Below are positions 35,060-44,698 of a stretch of 64,000 nucleotides of DNA, one piece after another; within the stretch, counting starts at the first letter, position 1; every line of letters starts with the position of its first letter. Both the position numbers and the translations under genes were made by a program. Below the pieces are notes generated by a model, which saw nothing but the letters and a program-made list of their open reading frames with translations, had not been told where the DNA came from and made no database searches. This DNA comes from Paenirhizobium daejeonense (GTDB lineage Bacteria; Pseudomonadota; Alphaproteobacteria; Rhizobiales; Rhizobiaceae). The stretch is from assembly GCF_014280875.1 (NCBI RefSeq), contig NZ_JACLAL010000001.1, positions 124,001-188,000 on the forward strand, written 5' to 3'.

Positions 35060-36586
35060 ATGAGCGACAAGTCCAAGAAACCGCAGAAACTCAAAGCCCG
35101 CCTGCCACGGGGCTTTGTCGATCGTGAGGCTGCCGATATCCGCGCCGTCAACGAAATGACCGCGAAGATCCGTGAAGTCTATGAGCGCTATGGTTTCGAT
35201 CCGGTCGAGACGCCGCTGTTCGAATATACCGACGCGCTCGGCAAGTTCCTGCCGGATGCCGACCGACCCAACGAAGGTGTCTTCTCGCTGCAGGACGACG
35301 ACGACCAGTGGATGTCGCTGCGCTACGACCTGACCGCGCCGCTGGCCCGCCATGTCGCGGAAAATTTCAACGAGATCCAGCTTCCCTACCGCACCTACCG
35401 CGCCGGCTACGTGTTCCGCAACGAGAAGCCCGGCCCGGGCCGTTTCCGCCAGTTCATGCAGTTCGATGCCGACTCGGTCGGTGCGCCGGGCGTTCAGGCC
35501 GATGCCGAAATGTGCATGATGATGGCCGATACGCTGGAAGCCCTTGGCATCCAGCGCGGCGACTACGTGATCCGTGTCAACAACCGCAAGGTTCTCGACG
35601 GCGTGATGGAAGCGATCGGTGTCGGTGGTGACGAAAACGCCGCTCGCCGTCTGTCGGTTCTGCGCGCCATCGACAAGCTGGACAAGTTCGGCACCGAAGG
35701 CGTGAAGCTCCTGCTCGGCGAAGGCCGCAAGGACGAGTCCGGCGACTTCACCAAAGGCGCGGGGCTCGATGCCGAGCAGATCCGCAAGGTGCTGTTCTTC
35801 GTCGGCATCACCGATTACGCCGAGAGCGCGGTACATCTGGCCGAACTCGTCGCGGGCACCGAAAAGGGCACCGAGGGCGTCGACGAACTTAACACCATCC
35901 GCAGCCTCGTTCTGGGCGCGGGCTATGGCCCTGATCGCATCAAGATCGATCCTTCCGTCGTCCGCGGCCTCGAATATTACACAGGCCCGGTTTACGAAGC
36001 TGAACTCAGCTTCGACGTGACCAACGAAAAGGGCGAAAAGGTCGTCTTCGGCTCCGTCGGCGGAGGCGGTCGTTATGACGGTCTCGTATCGCGCTTCATG
36101 GGCCAGCCGGTGCCGGCCACCGGCTTCTCCATCGGCGTCTCGCGCCTGATGACGGCGCTCAAGAACCTCGGCAAGCTCGGTCAGGACGACGTGGTCGCGC
36201 CGGTTCTGGTCACCGTCATGGACGGCGATGTCGAGAGCATGGGCCGTTACCAGAAGTTCACGCAAGCGCTGCGTGCCGCCGGTGTCCGCGCCGAGATGTA
36301 TCAGGGCAACTGGAAGAAGTTCGGCAACCAGCTGAAATACGCCGACCGTCGCGGTTCGCCCCTCGCCATCATTCAGGGCGGCGACGAGCGCGCAGAGGGC
36401 GTGGTGCAGATCAAGGACCTGATCGAGGGCAAGCGCCTCTCGGGCGAGATCACAGACAATGCCGAATGGCGTGAGGCCCGCGTCGCCCAGGCCGTGGTGC
36501 CGGAGGGCGAACTGGTCGAGAAGGTTCTGGAAATTCTCGCAGCCCAGGCGGAAGACCGTCGTCGGGCGAAGCAGGCCGATGTCTGA
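35060..36586 (+). CDS. hisS: Histidyl-tRNA synthetase
   Basis: A 508-residue class II synthetase that charges tRNA-His. Motif 2 is [20 protein letters not shown], the histidine-binding block is [15 protein letters not shown], the second histidine motif is GGGGRYDGL, and motif 3 is near [10 protein letters not shown]. Class II bacterial HisRS is usually about 420-430 residues; the longer length and the motif-2 text are those of the alphaproteobacterial type, which I recall as matching a tRNA-His lacking the extra G-1. An N-terminal basic tail ([13 protein letters not shown]) is also present. It is followed by hisZ and hisG, so tRNA charging and histidine synthesis genes are adjacent. Confidence 0.95.
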   Translation: MSDKSKKPQKLKARLPRGFVDREAADIRAVNEMTAKIREVYERYGFDPVETPLFEYTDALGKFLPDADRPNEGVFSLQDDDDQWMSLRYDLTAPLARHVAENFNEIQLPYRTYRAGYVFRNEKPGPGRFRQFMQFDADSVGAPGVQADAEMCMMMADTLEALGIQRGDYVIRVNNRKVLDGVMEAIGVGGDENAARRLSVLRAIDKLDKFGTEGVKLLLGEGRKDESGDFTKGAGLDAEQIRKVLFFVGITDYAESAVHLAELVAGTEKGTEGVDELNTIRSLVLGAGYGPDRIKIDPSVVRGLEYYTGPVYEAELSFDVTNEKGEKVVFGSVGGGGRYDGLVSRFMGQPVPATGFSIGVSRLMTALKNLGKLGQDDVVAPVLVTVMDGDVESMGRYQKFTQALRAAGVRAEMYQGNWKKFGNQLKYADRRGSPLAIIQGGDERAEGVVQIKDLIEGKRLSGEITDNAEWREARVAQAVVPEGELVEKVLEILAAQAEDRRRAKQADV

Positions 36587-36610
36587 TTTTGTGGACTTTC
36601 CCCTCCCCAA

Positions 36611-36631
36611 CCCTCCCCGCAAGGGGGAGGG
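36611..36631. repeat. GC-rich palindromic repeat after hisS
   Basis: CCCTCCCC and GGGGAGGG form an 8-bp stem with a short loop, 24 bases after the hisS stop, within a longer C-rich then G-rich stretch. This is one of the palindromes I remember as common between rhizobial genes. It may also act as a weak transcription barrier. Confidence 0.6.
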
Positions 36632-36756
36632 GGCAGGTCGGTGTTTGCCGTCCCCGATGCTTACCGTTTTGTCAGTCTGCAGTTCTCTGCATCAAAAAAC
36701 GGGGCAAGGTGTATCGGGCGCTCGCATTGCCATTGGTATGAGCGCGCGCGGCGAAT

Positions 36757-36800
36757 CCTCTCCCCCCTTGTGGGGGAGATGGCCGGCAGGCCAGAGGGGG
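36757..36800. repeat. Composite palindromic repeat upstream of hisZ
   Basis: Two adjacent hairpins: TCTCCCCC/GGGGGAGA (36759-36766 with 36772-36779) and GGCC-GGCA-GGCC (36781-36792), flanked by CCTCTCC and CCAGAGGGGG. The element ends 30 bases before the hisZ start. From memory, closely similar elements are repeated many times in rhizobial genomes. Confidence 0.65.
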
Positions 36801-36829
36801 TATGCCGTCTCCGCGGAAAGAGCTTATCC

Positions 36830-37951
36830 ATGCCCCTGATCAACATGCCGGATTTCGCCGACACCATTCTTGAGGAATTCTCGGCGCGTTCGACCGTTCG
36901 GGTCGATACGCCCGTGATCCAGCCTGCCGAGCCTTTCCTCGACATGGCGGGCGAAGATCTGCGCCGGCGCATCTTCATGACGGAGAACGAGCGCGGCGAA
37001 AGCCTGTGCCTGCGGCCGGAATTCACCATTCCGGTCTGCCTGCGCCACATCGAGACCGCGACCGGCACGCCGAAGCGTTATGCCTATCTCGGCGAGGTCT
37101 TTCGACAGCGCCGCGACGGCGCCAACGAGTTCTATCAGGCCGGCATCGAGGATCTCGGTAATACCGGTATCGCCGCCGCCGACGCCCGTGCGATCGGCGA
37201 TGCCTATGCCATCCTCGCGCGTCTGCTGCCGGGCAGGGAACTGACCGTCATGCTGGGTGACCAGGCGGTGTTCGAGGCCGTGGTCAAGGCGCTCGGCCTG
37301 CCGGCGGGCTGGCAGAAGCGCCTCATTCAGGCCTTCGGCAACGCCGACCAGATCGAGCAATTGCTGAAGCGTCTCGGCAGCCCCAATCCTGTCGAAGGAT
37401 TGAACCCGATGGTCTCGGACCTGCTGGCCTCCGGCGACGATGCGGCGCTGGTCGCGCATATCGACGAAACCATGCAGGCGACAGGCTATTCCACCAATGC
37501 CAGCCGTTCGCCGGTGGAGATCGCAAGGCGGCTCAAGGAAAAGCAGGAACTGGCTGAAACCCGGCTCGACGGCGCGGCCCTCATCCTGCTCAGGGAGTTC
37601 CTGTCGCTGGAACTCCCGTTGCCGGAAGCGACTTCGGCGCTCGCCGGCTTTGCCGATGCTGCCGGCCTGAAGCTCGGTGCTGCCATCTCCCGTTTCGACG
37701 AGCGCGTTGCGGCCCTTGCCAATGCCGGGCTCGATCTCGCAAGCATCACCTATCGTGCGGCCTTCGGCCGTCCACTCGACTATTACACCGGCCTCGTCTT
37801 CGAAGTCGCGGCGAAGGACCATCCGGCAGTGCTTGCCGGCGGCGGTCGCTTCGATCACCTCCTGACCTTGCTCGGTGCCGAAAGCCGCATTCCGGCGGTC
37901 GGCTTTTCGCTCTGGCTCGACCGGATCGAGGCGGAAGGAAAACGTTCATGA
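36830..37951 (+). CDS. hisZ: ATP phosphoribosyltransferase regulatory subunit HisZ
   Basis: A 373-residue HisRS-like protein without synthetase activity that completes the short form of HisG, carrying the feedback site for histidine. Class II features are recognisable ([66 protein letters not shown]). The start is the ATG at 36830 ([11 protein letters not shown]) or the ATG at 36845; the upstream open frame runs through the palindromic repeat and is not conserved. Its stop overlaps the hisG start (ATGA), so the two subunits are translationally coupled. Confidence 0.94.
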   Translation: MPLINMPDFADTILEEFSARSTVRVDTPVIQPAEPFLDMAGEDLRRRIFMTENERGESLCLRPEFTIPVCLRHIETATGTPKRYAYLGEVFRQRRDGANEFYQAGIEDLGNTGIAAADARAIGDAYAILARLLPGRELTVMLGDQAVFEAVVKALGLPAGWQKRLIQAFGNADQIEQLLKRLGSPNPVEGLNPMVSDLLASGDDAALVAHIDETMQATGYSTNASRSPVEIARRLKEKQELAETRLDGAALILLREFLSLELPLPEATSALAGFADAAGLKLGAAISRFDERVAALANAGLDLASITYRAAFGRPLDYYTGLVFEVAAKDHPAVLAGGGRFDHLLTLLGAESRIPAVGFSLWLDRIEAEGKRS

Positions 37952-38646
37952 CGATTACCATCGGATTGCCCTCCAAGGGCCGAATGAAGGAAGACTCCTC
38001 TGCCGTCCTCGAACGCGCCGGGCTGAAGATCGTTGCCGTCGGCAACGACCGCTCCTATCGGGGGCGGGTCGAGGGCTTCGACGATGTCGAGATCGCTTTC
38101 CTCTCCGCCTCCGAGATTGCGCGCGAAATCGGTGCGGGAACGGTGGACTTCGGCGTCACCGGTGAGGACCTGATCCGCGAAGGGCTGGCTGAGGCCGACA
38201 AGCGCGTCGAAATCTGCGCCCGCCTTGGTTTCGGCCATGCCGATGTCGTCGTCGCCGTGCCGGAAATCTGGCTGGATGTCGATACCATGGCCGACCTCGG
38301 TGATGTCGCTGCGGACTTCCGCAGCCGCCATGGCCGGCGTCTGGCGATTGCCACGAAATATTGGCGCCTCACCCAGCAGTTCTTCTCGGGAAGCCACGGC
38401 ATCCAGCTTTATCGCATCGTCGAAAGCCTTGGTGCGACGGAAGGGGCTCCCGCGGCCGGGCAGGCGGATATCATCGTCGATATCACCTCCACCGGTTCGA
38501 CACTGCGCGCCAACCATCTGAAGATCCTTTCCGATGGCGTGATCCTGCGTTCCGAGGCCTGCCTCGTGCGTGCGCGCAAGCCGGAACACGAGGGCAATGC
38601 CCGGGTGGCCGAGATCGTCGCGGCCGTCCAGGCGGCGCTTCGGTAA
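37948..38646 (+). CDS. hisG: ATP phosphoribosyltransferase, short form HisG
   Basis: The first enzyme of histidine synthesis: ATP plus PRPP gives phosphoribosyl-ATP. At 232 residues it is the short form, lacking the C-terminal ACT-like regulatory domain of the long (about 300-residue) form, and so requires HisZ. Family blocks are [10 protein letters not shown] at the N-terminus, [15 protein letters not shown], and the PRPP loop [20 protein letters not shown]. The start overlaps the hisZ stop. A methyltransferase gene follows after 4 bases. Confidence 0.95.
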   Translation: MTITIGLPSKGRMKEDSSAVLERAGLKIVAVGNDRSYRGRVEGFDDVEIAFLSASEIAREIGAGTVDFGVTGEDLIREGLAEADKRVEICARLGFGHADVVVAVPEIWLDVDTMADLGDVAADFRSRHGRRLAIATKYWRLTQQFFSGSHGIQLYRIVESLGATEGAPAAGQADIIVDITSTGSTLRANHLKILSDGVILRSEACLVRARKPEHEGNARVAEIVAAVQAALR

Positions 38647-38650
38647 AGCC

Positions 38651-39250
38651 ATGGGCGAGGCGGACCATGTCGTCGGCCTCTACGAGCGTCATGCGCGTGC
38701 CTTCGACCGCCTGCGGTCGAAGCATTTCTTCGAAAGATCCTGGATCGACCGTTTCGCTGGGCAACTGGCGGAAGGTTCCCCCGTGCTGGACCTTGGCTGC
38801 GGCTCCGGCGAACCCTTGGCGGCTTGCCTGCTGGAGCGGGGAATGAAGGTGACTGGTATCGACTCGTCGCCGACATTGATCGATCTGTGTCGTGAGCGGT
38901 TGCCTCAAGGCGATTGGCAGGTGGCCGATATGCGCGAGCTTTCGCTCGCCCGCACTTTCGATGGCATTATGGCCTGGCACAGCTTCTTTCACCTGACGCC
39001 GGATGCCCAGCGCGCGATGTTCCCGCTTTTCGCTGCCCATGCCGCCAGGCGTGCGATGCTGATGTTCACGTCAGGGCCATCGGAGGGCGTGGCCATGGGA
39101 ACCTTCGAGGGCGAACCGCTCTATCACGCCAGCCTTTCCCCCGAAGAATACCGTCAACTCCTTGGAGAGAACGGCTTCGAGGTGATCGCCCATGTGGCGG
39201 AAGATCCGCAATGCGGCGGGGCAACTGTCTGGCTTGCACGCAAGGTCTGA
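38651..39250 (+). CDS. SAM-dependent methyltransferase, class I
   Basis: A 199-residue Rossmann-fold methyltransferase. Motif I is VLDLGCGSGEPLA, the acidic residue after strand 2 is in VTGIDSSPTLIDLC, motif II is DWQVADMREL and motif III FDGIMAWHSFFHLTPDAQ. The substrate is unknown; similar small proteins are often called trans-aconitate-like or generic methyltransferases. The ATG at 38651 is 4 bases after the hisG stop, so it is in the hisZ-hisG transcript, though a role in histidine synthesis is not implied. A bidirectional terminator follows. Confidence 0.9.
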   Translation: MGEADHVVGLYERHARAFDRLRSKHFFERSWIDRFAGQLAEGSPVLDLGCGSGEPLAACLLERGMKVTGIDSSPTLIDLCRERLPQGDWQVADMRELSLARTFDGIMAWHSFFHLTPDAQRAMFPLFAAHAARRAMLMFTSGPSEGVAMGTFEGEPLYHASLSPEEYRQLLGENGFEVIAHVAEDPQCGGATVWLARKV

Positions 39251-39272
39251 TTTCATTGTATGGTCGGAAAAC

Positions 39273-39306
39273 AAAAAGCCCGGCGGAAGGATCCGCCGGG
39301 CCTTTT
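39273..39306. terminator. Bidirectional terminator between the methyltransferase and DoxX genes
   Basis: A 10-bp stem GCCCGGCGGA/TCCGCCGGGC (39278-39287 with 39292-39301), with AAAAA on the left and CTTTT on the right, can stop transcription from both converging genes. Confidence 0.88.
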
Positions 39307-39328
39307 GTTGCTTGGGAGCAGGGAACTA

Positions 39329-39772
39329 TCAGGCCGTAGCGAGAACGCCGCGGCGTGCGTCGACCGAGTATGCGCCCGGGCCGTAAGTGGCGAGCAGGAT
39401 GTAGGCGCCGGCGAGCGTGATATTCTTCATCAGCATGATGCCGTTCAGCGCATTGATCCAGCCAAGAGCACCTTCCGGCCAGCCTTCGATGGCAACGGTG
39501 CCGCTGTGGAAGACGAGAGCGGTGAATACGCAGAAAAGGGCGAGCGCCCAGCCGACGATCCGGGTCTGGAAGCCGACGAGGACGGCGAGGCCGGTGACCA
39601 GTTCGAACAGGCCAGCGAGATAGGCAAGCGCGGTGGCGGCCGGGAGGCCAGCGCCGGTAATCATGCCGGCGGTGCCGCTCGGGTCGGTCAGCTTGCCGAA
39701 GCCGGCATAGATGAACATGAAGGAAAGAAGGATGCGGGCGATCAGGATGATCGCGTTGTTGCTATTGGACAT
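39329..39772 (-). CDS. DoxX-family membrane protein
   Basis: A 147-residue inner-membrane protein with four hydrophobic helices (about 7-25, 46-68, 74-92 and 110-130). The DoxX signature is ILLSFMFIYAGFGKLTDPSG at the first helix, with GLFELVTGLAVLVGF at the second. DoxX-type proteins are linked to oxidative stress or redox-linked membrane functions in some bacteria; the exact role here is unknown. It is divergent from a glutathione S-transferase gene, which suggests shared control from the 171-base gap. Confidence 0.9.
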   Translation of the reverse strand: MSNSNNAIILIARILLSFMFIYAGFGKLTDPSGTAGMITGAGLPAATALAYLAGLFELVTGLAVLVGFQTRIVGWALALFCVFTALVFHSGTVAIEGWPEGALGWINALNGIMLMKNITLAGAYILLATYGPGAYSVDARRGVLATA

Positions 39773-39888
39773 CGGAAGCTCCTATGTATCGTGTGGCCGG
39801 GCTCCGCAGACCGGCAAGGCGTTAAAACTTTCCCTCGTTTAATGCCCGTTTTTGATTGTCCCGCATAGTTGGACGATGCTTGACTATT

Positions 39889-39907
39889 CGTTCGATAATT
39901 GAGAACG
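39889..39907. promoter_or_regulatory. Inverted repeat between the divergent doxX-like and GST genes
   Basis: CGTTCGATAATTGAGAACG has perfect 5-base arms (CGTTC/GAACG) around an AT-rich centre, 37 bases before the GST start. It is a candidate operator for both genes. No adjacent regulator is present. Confidence 0.3.
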
Positions 39908-39943
39908 ACGTCGGACTAGTCCTTCCCCCCAAAGGAGAAAATA

Positions 39944-40651
39944 ATGGCTGATCTATCGAGCTTTCCCATCACGAAGAAATGGCCCGCCAAAGACCCGTCC
40001 GTCATCCAGCTCTATTCCTTGCCGACACCAAATGGCGTGAAGGTATCGATCGCATTGGAAGAGCTTGGACTGCCTTATGAGGCGCATCTCGTTTCGTTCG
40101 GCACCAACGAGCAGAAGTCACCGGAGTTCGTATCGCTGAACCCGAACGGTCGTATTCCCGCAATCATAGATCCGAATGGCCCGGATGGAAAGCCGATTGG
40201 CGTTTTCGAGTCTGGCGCGATTCTGATCTATCTGGCGGAGAAGACCGGCAAGCTTTTGCCGAGAGACGCCGCAGGACGCTACTCGGTGCTGCAGTGGCTG
40301 ATGTTCCAGATGGGCGGCGTCGGCCCGATGTTTGGTCAGTTCGGGCATTTCTACAAATACGCCGCCGATAAGGTCGCCAACAATCCCTATCCGATGGAGC
40401 GTTATCGCGACGAAGCGCGCCGACTGCTGGGTGTGCTGGAAGGCGAGCTTGCGACCCGCCCGTGGATGGCTGGCGACGAGTACACGATTGCCGACATCGC
40501 CACCTTCCCGTGGGTGCGCGGACTGAAGGTCGGTTATGAAGCGGCAGACGTGATCGGGCTGGAAAACTATCCCAAGGTCATGGAGTGGGTTGCGCGGGCT
40601 GAAAACCGGCCGGCGAGCCAGAAGGGCCTCAACGTTCCGGCGCGACCCTGA
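39944..40651 (+). CDS. Glutathione S-transferase, YfcG/YghU-like
   Basis: A 235-residue GST of the Nu class. The thioredoxin-like N-terminal domain has IQLYSLPTPNGVKVSIALEE, where TPNG replaces the usual catalytic Tyr/Ser/Cys, and the glutathione-binding block VFESGAILIYLAEKTG. The helical C-terminal domain has DEYTIADIATFPWVRG. E. coli YfcG and YghU relatives have disulfide-bond reductase activity with glutathione. The N-terminal extension (about 20 residues) is as in YghU. The ATG at 39944 follows AAAGGAGAAA. gshA, which makes its cofactor precursor, is elsewhere in the window but is not linked. Confidence 0.92.
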   Translation: MADLSSFPITKKWPAKDPSVIQLYSLPTPNGVKVSIALEELGLPYEAHLVSFGTNEQKSPEFVSLNPNGRIPAIIDPNGPDGKPIGVFESGAILIYLAEKTGKLLPRDAAGRYSVLQWLMFQMGGVGPMFGQFGHFYKYAADKVANNPYPMERYRDEARRLLGVLEGELATRPWMAGDEYTIADIATFPWVRGLKVGYEAADVIGLENYPKVMEWVARAENRPASQKGLNVPARP

Positions 40652-40671
40652 GCCCGCCGCGTCCAAAAACG

Positions 40672-40696
40672 AAAGCGGCCGGATCGGCCGCTTTTT
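40672..40696. terminator. Bidirectional terminator after the GST gene
   Basis: AAAGCGGCCG and CGGCCGCTTT (40672-40681 with 40685-40694) form a perfect 10-bp stem with a GAT loop, followed by TT on the plus strand; the A-rich left side (CCAAAAACG, further out) supplies Ts for the minus-strand gene. It serves the convergent GST and PAS-like genes. Confidence 0.85.
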
Positions 40697-40719
40697 CTGC
40701 TTCCCGATTGTGAGGAAGT

Positions 40720-41088
40720 TTAGCCGTAGCTGCGCAGATGCGCGCCGGGCGCAAGCTTGAAGCGCGGAAATACGAAGAGGCCGAGCATGCTGCCGTCACT
40801 GTCCTGCTCCAGGCCGACGGATTCACCGATGCAGAATACCGGCTGGCGATGTCCGTCATTATGCAGAATCGTCGTCGAATAGCAGAAACGCGATGACGAG
40901 GTAGCTGCCTGCTCGAAAAGCTCGAGAATGTGAGCGCGGTCATTTGGCTCATAGCAACGCATCATGCTGAGCAGGCCGCATTCTGCCGTTGCCAAGCCGT
41001 GCAGCGCGGTCGCCCGCTCTCCCAGCTTGATGACACCATTCGAAAGATCGCCCTCCCAGCTTTCCGAGACGGTGAACTGCGAAACCAT
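40720..41088 (-). CDS. PAS-like small protein
   Basis: A 122-residue protein when started at the ATG at 41088 (MVSQFTVSESWEGDL); a TTG at 41178 gives 30 more residues but has no ribosome binding site, whereas GAGGAAG lies upstream of the ATG, somewhat far. The pattern (GVIKLGERATALHGL, then helix RAHILELFEQAATSS, strand FCYSTTILHNDGHRQPVFCI, and FVFPRFKL) matches a single PAS fold, with no output domain attached. It may bind a small ligand or act as a signalling adaptor. It is monocistronic and is bordered upstream by a long gene-poor gap. Confidence 0.7.
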   Translation of the reverse strand: MVSQFTVSESWEGDLSNGVIKLGERATALHGLATAECGLLSMMRCYEPNDRAHILELFEQAATSSSRFCYSTTILHNDGHRQPVFCIGESVGLEQDSDGSMLGLFVFPRFKLAPGAHLRSYG

Positions 41089-42012
41089 AGTGGACTCGTC
41101 TTCCTCTGCCTCTGGAAAGGCATGGGAGTGGGAGGTAGGGGTATTGGCTCTGGCAATCTTAAACAAGGCGGTCCTCAAGTCGAAAGCCGAATTGAAGCGT
41201 AGTGCTCTCGGAGTAGTTTCAGTATTGACGGTGTAACCGGAAACCCGGTGCGGGACTCAAACTGTTTTGCATTCCCCCGCGCGTCAGCGGATCCCAGAGG
41301 GACGATGATCGCTCGAGACTGTATAATTTTACCAGTTACTTATATTTTGCCAAAGTACAAGTACATACTTCGCGCATAAGTTTCATTCGGTGTTCTCGCC
41401 CGATGGCTTCCTTCTGGCAGGATGGTTACCAAGGGTAGTGTACCGTCCCGTTGGACTCGGGGACGCACCGGTTGACTCGCGAAGGGTTATTAACTTTTTG
41501 TTTTCTTCGCAATGGATTTTTTTGAATGATATGCGGAATCTTGTAGTTGAATAAAGACGAAAATAAACCTGCTGCATACCCCTATCGAATTAGGGATTTC
41601 TGGAGTCGATATCATGTTTTTCGCAGGGTGAAAACGGTTGCCCCTCAGTCGGGTCCGAAGATTTCGTCAAGTGACCTGTTTTTCTCACACAAATTGCACC
41701 CTTTCGCTGTGTCGTTTTGAAGCATTTCTGAACGGGTCGGAAGCGACAAGAAGAAATCCAGAGATTTAATTAGAATATTTACATAAATAAATAAACGAAA
41801 TACTGTAAGTGACGTGTGGTTGCATAAGGCGGGTTTGACTGCTGCCCGTCCCGTTCGGTCGCCTCTTGCGAAGACTGATTTCCTGGAGCGGTCGCAAACG
41901 GGCCAACGAAGGCCTGATCCGCTTTCATCATACCCGTCTGATGGCTTCTTGAGCCCGGCTCGGTTGAGGTGTCCGATCAACTGAGCCTGACTGACACCGT
42001 ACAGCGAATAGG

Positions 42013-42030
42013 GACGACCCGAAGGTCGTC
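42013..42030 (-). terminator. Distal UUCG-loop hairpin downstream of groEL
   Basis: On the minus strand, GACGACC-TTCG-GGTCGTC forms a 7-bp stem with a UUCG tetraloop. It resembles the proximal groEL terminator at 42162 and lies in the duplicated block, but it lacks a strong T run. Confidence 0.5.
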
Positions 42031-42161
42031 TTTCTGAATTTTGAGCTGAGTGGCTCAGATATGAGACATCGGCTTCATGTCGTGTGCATGCCGAACCACG
42101 ACCCGGGCGCTCATGCTAAGCCGCTTGAAGTCGCTGATCCCGTTTAGAGGTTTGCTGAACG

Positions 42162-42187
42162 AAAAAGGGCGACCCGAAGGCCGCCCT
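42162..42187 (-). terminator. Rho-independent terminator of groESL
   Basis: Read on the minus strand, AGGGCGGCC-TTCG-GGTCGCCCT is a 9-bp stem with one mismatch and a UUCG tetraloop, followed by TTTTTC. It lies about 150 bases beyond the groEL stop and is the best terminator for the operon. Confidence 0.75.
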
Positions 42188-42227
42188 CTCGCAAGACTGA
42201 ACCGGATGGCTCAGATGTGCAGGCTTT

Positions 42228-42255
42228 CGCCTATCACATCATGTCCATGCCGCCC
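42228..42255 (-). repeat. Exact 28-bp copy of the groEL 3' end
   Basis: These 28 bases are identical to 42331-42358, which carry the last codons and stop of groEL (reading ...GGMDMM-stop on the minus strand) plus six bases beyond. The copy lies 103 bases downstream of the original. Flanking text is not groEL, so this is a remnant or duplication, not a gene. Confidence 0.8.
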
Positions 42256-42280
42256 GTTCAGCGCGTCAAACGCGCTGAAC
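42256..42280. other. Perfect 11-bp hairpin downstream of groEL
   Basis: GTTCAGCGCGT and ACGCGCTGAAC (42256-42266 with 42270-42280) form a perfect stem with a CAA loop. It abuts the 28-bp groEL copy. There is no T run. Confidence 0.65.
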
Positions 42281-42320
42281 CACTTCAAGTGCATGGGCGA
42301 AGCTTTATGGTCATGGCTGC

Positions 42321-42336
42321 GATAGGCTGGCGCCTA

Positions 42337-42338
<2 letters not shown>
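42321..42338. other. 7-bp hairpin overlapping the groEL stop
   Basis: GATAGGC and GCCTATC pair around TGGC, directly at the groEL stop codon. It may protect the mRNA 3' end. Confidence 0.5.
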
Positions 42339-44001
<1,663 letters not shown>

Positions 44002-44036
44002 TCAGCGATATGTCGATGAAGGCAAAAGGCTGGAAA

Positions 44037-44333
44037 TCAGCCGATGATGCCCATGATGTCGGCTTCCTTCATGATCAGAAGGTCAACGCCGTCGAGCTTG
44101 ACTTCGGTGCCCGACCACTTGCCGAACAGAACGCGGTCGCCGACCTTGACGTCGAGAGCTACGGCCTTGCCGTTTTCGTCGCGGGCGCCCGGGCCGACGG
44201 CAACGATTTCGCCTTCAGCAGGCTTTTCCTTGGCGGTGTCCGGAATGATGATGCCACCCTTGGTCTTCTCTTCGGACTCGACGCGCTTTACGACAACGCG
44301 ATCGTGCAGGGGGCGGAAAGATGTGCTTGCCAT
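44037..44333 (-). CDS. groES: Co-chaperonin GroES
   Basis: A 98-residue GroES that caps the GroEL ring. The family blocks [33 protein letters not shown] (the mobile loop that binds GroEL) and [20 protein letters not shown] are present. It is the first gene of groES-groEL. Upstream lie a promoter at about 44426-44455 and the CIRCE operator at 44392-44418, so repression by HrcA and heat-shock induction are expected. Confidence 0.97.
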   Translation of the reverse strand: MASTSFRPLHDRVVVKRVESEEKTKGGIIIPDTAKEKPAEGEIVAVGPGARDENGKAVALDVKVGDRVLFGKWSGTEVKLDGVDLLIMKEADIMGIIG

Positions 44334-44391
44334 TGTCTAATCCCTCGATCAAATGACATTGACGGACCGTAGTGGATCCGCACGGAAATTG

Positions 44392-44418
44392 TTAGCACTC
44401 CCTCCGAGAGAGTGCTAG
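44392..44418 (-). promoter_or_regulatory. CIRCE operator (HrcA binding site)
   Basis: Read on the minus strand it is CTAGCACTC, nine bases, GAGTGCTAA, which matches the CIRCE consensus TTAGCACTC-N9-GAGTGCTAA with one mismatch. It lies just downstream of the -10 box of the groES promoter, the expected place for HrcA repression. Confidence 0.95.
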
Positions 44419-44425
44419 CGGCGTT

Positions 44426-44455
44426 GAGATAGGGGTGGCCTTGGGATGAGTCAAG
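44426..44455 (-). promoter_or_regulatory. Predicted groESL promoter
   Basis: On the minus strand, CTTGACT (44455-44449) and TATCTC (44431-44426) are separated by 17 bases, giving a -35/-10 pair immediately upstream of CIRCE. The CTTG and CCTATCT pieces also recall the alphaproteobacterial heat-shock sigma (RpoH) consensus, though with an 18-base spacer. The rest of the gap to the HAD gene (44456-44698) shows nothing else identifiable. Confidence 0.7.
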
Positions 44456-44698
44456 CGCGACCCACGGAAAAAATTTCACCTCACAACGTTAACATCGCTG
44501 CGTGACAGAACGTATGACATGAAGCGCGTCTTCACGCTGGCTGGATGATTTCACGTTGGGTGCATCGGTCGCTGACGCGCTCGGCCCGTCATCACATCCT
44601 TGCACATCAGCTATTTCGCCGGGGGAGCTGCAAAGCCCCTTGCCATGGCGGCTATCCTTTGCAATGTCACCGCTGACATAAATTGAAATCGGGAAATC

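Larger units (their letters stand above)
41179..42336. other. Gene-poor gap upstream of the PAS-like gene and downstream of groEL
   Basis: No convincing gene is present. From about 41320 to 41400 and from about 41490 to 41830 the sequence is clearly AT-rich compared with the surroundings (for example AATTAGAATATTTACATAAA), and short ORFs there lack ribosome binding sites and family features. From 42008 to the groEL stop the gap holds duplicated hairpins and a copy of the groEL 3' end, described separately. The AT-rich part could hold a small RNA, a promoter region or degraded foreign DNA; I cannot decide. Confidence 0.6.

Noticed and set aside
34877-36622. 581-codon minus-strand open frame across hisS
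   Set aside because: It is antisense to the full hisS gene; no family features or ribosome binding site.
41645-41980. 111-codon minus-strand ORF in the AT-rich gap
   Set aside because: TTG start without ribosome binding site, no recognisable domain, and mixed composition; not supported as a gene.
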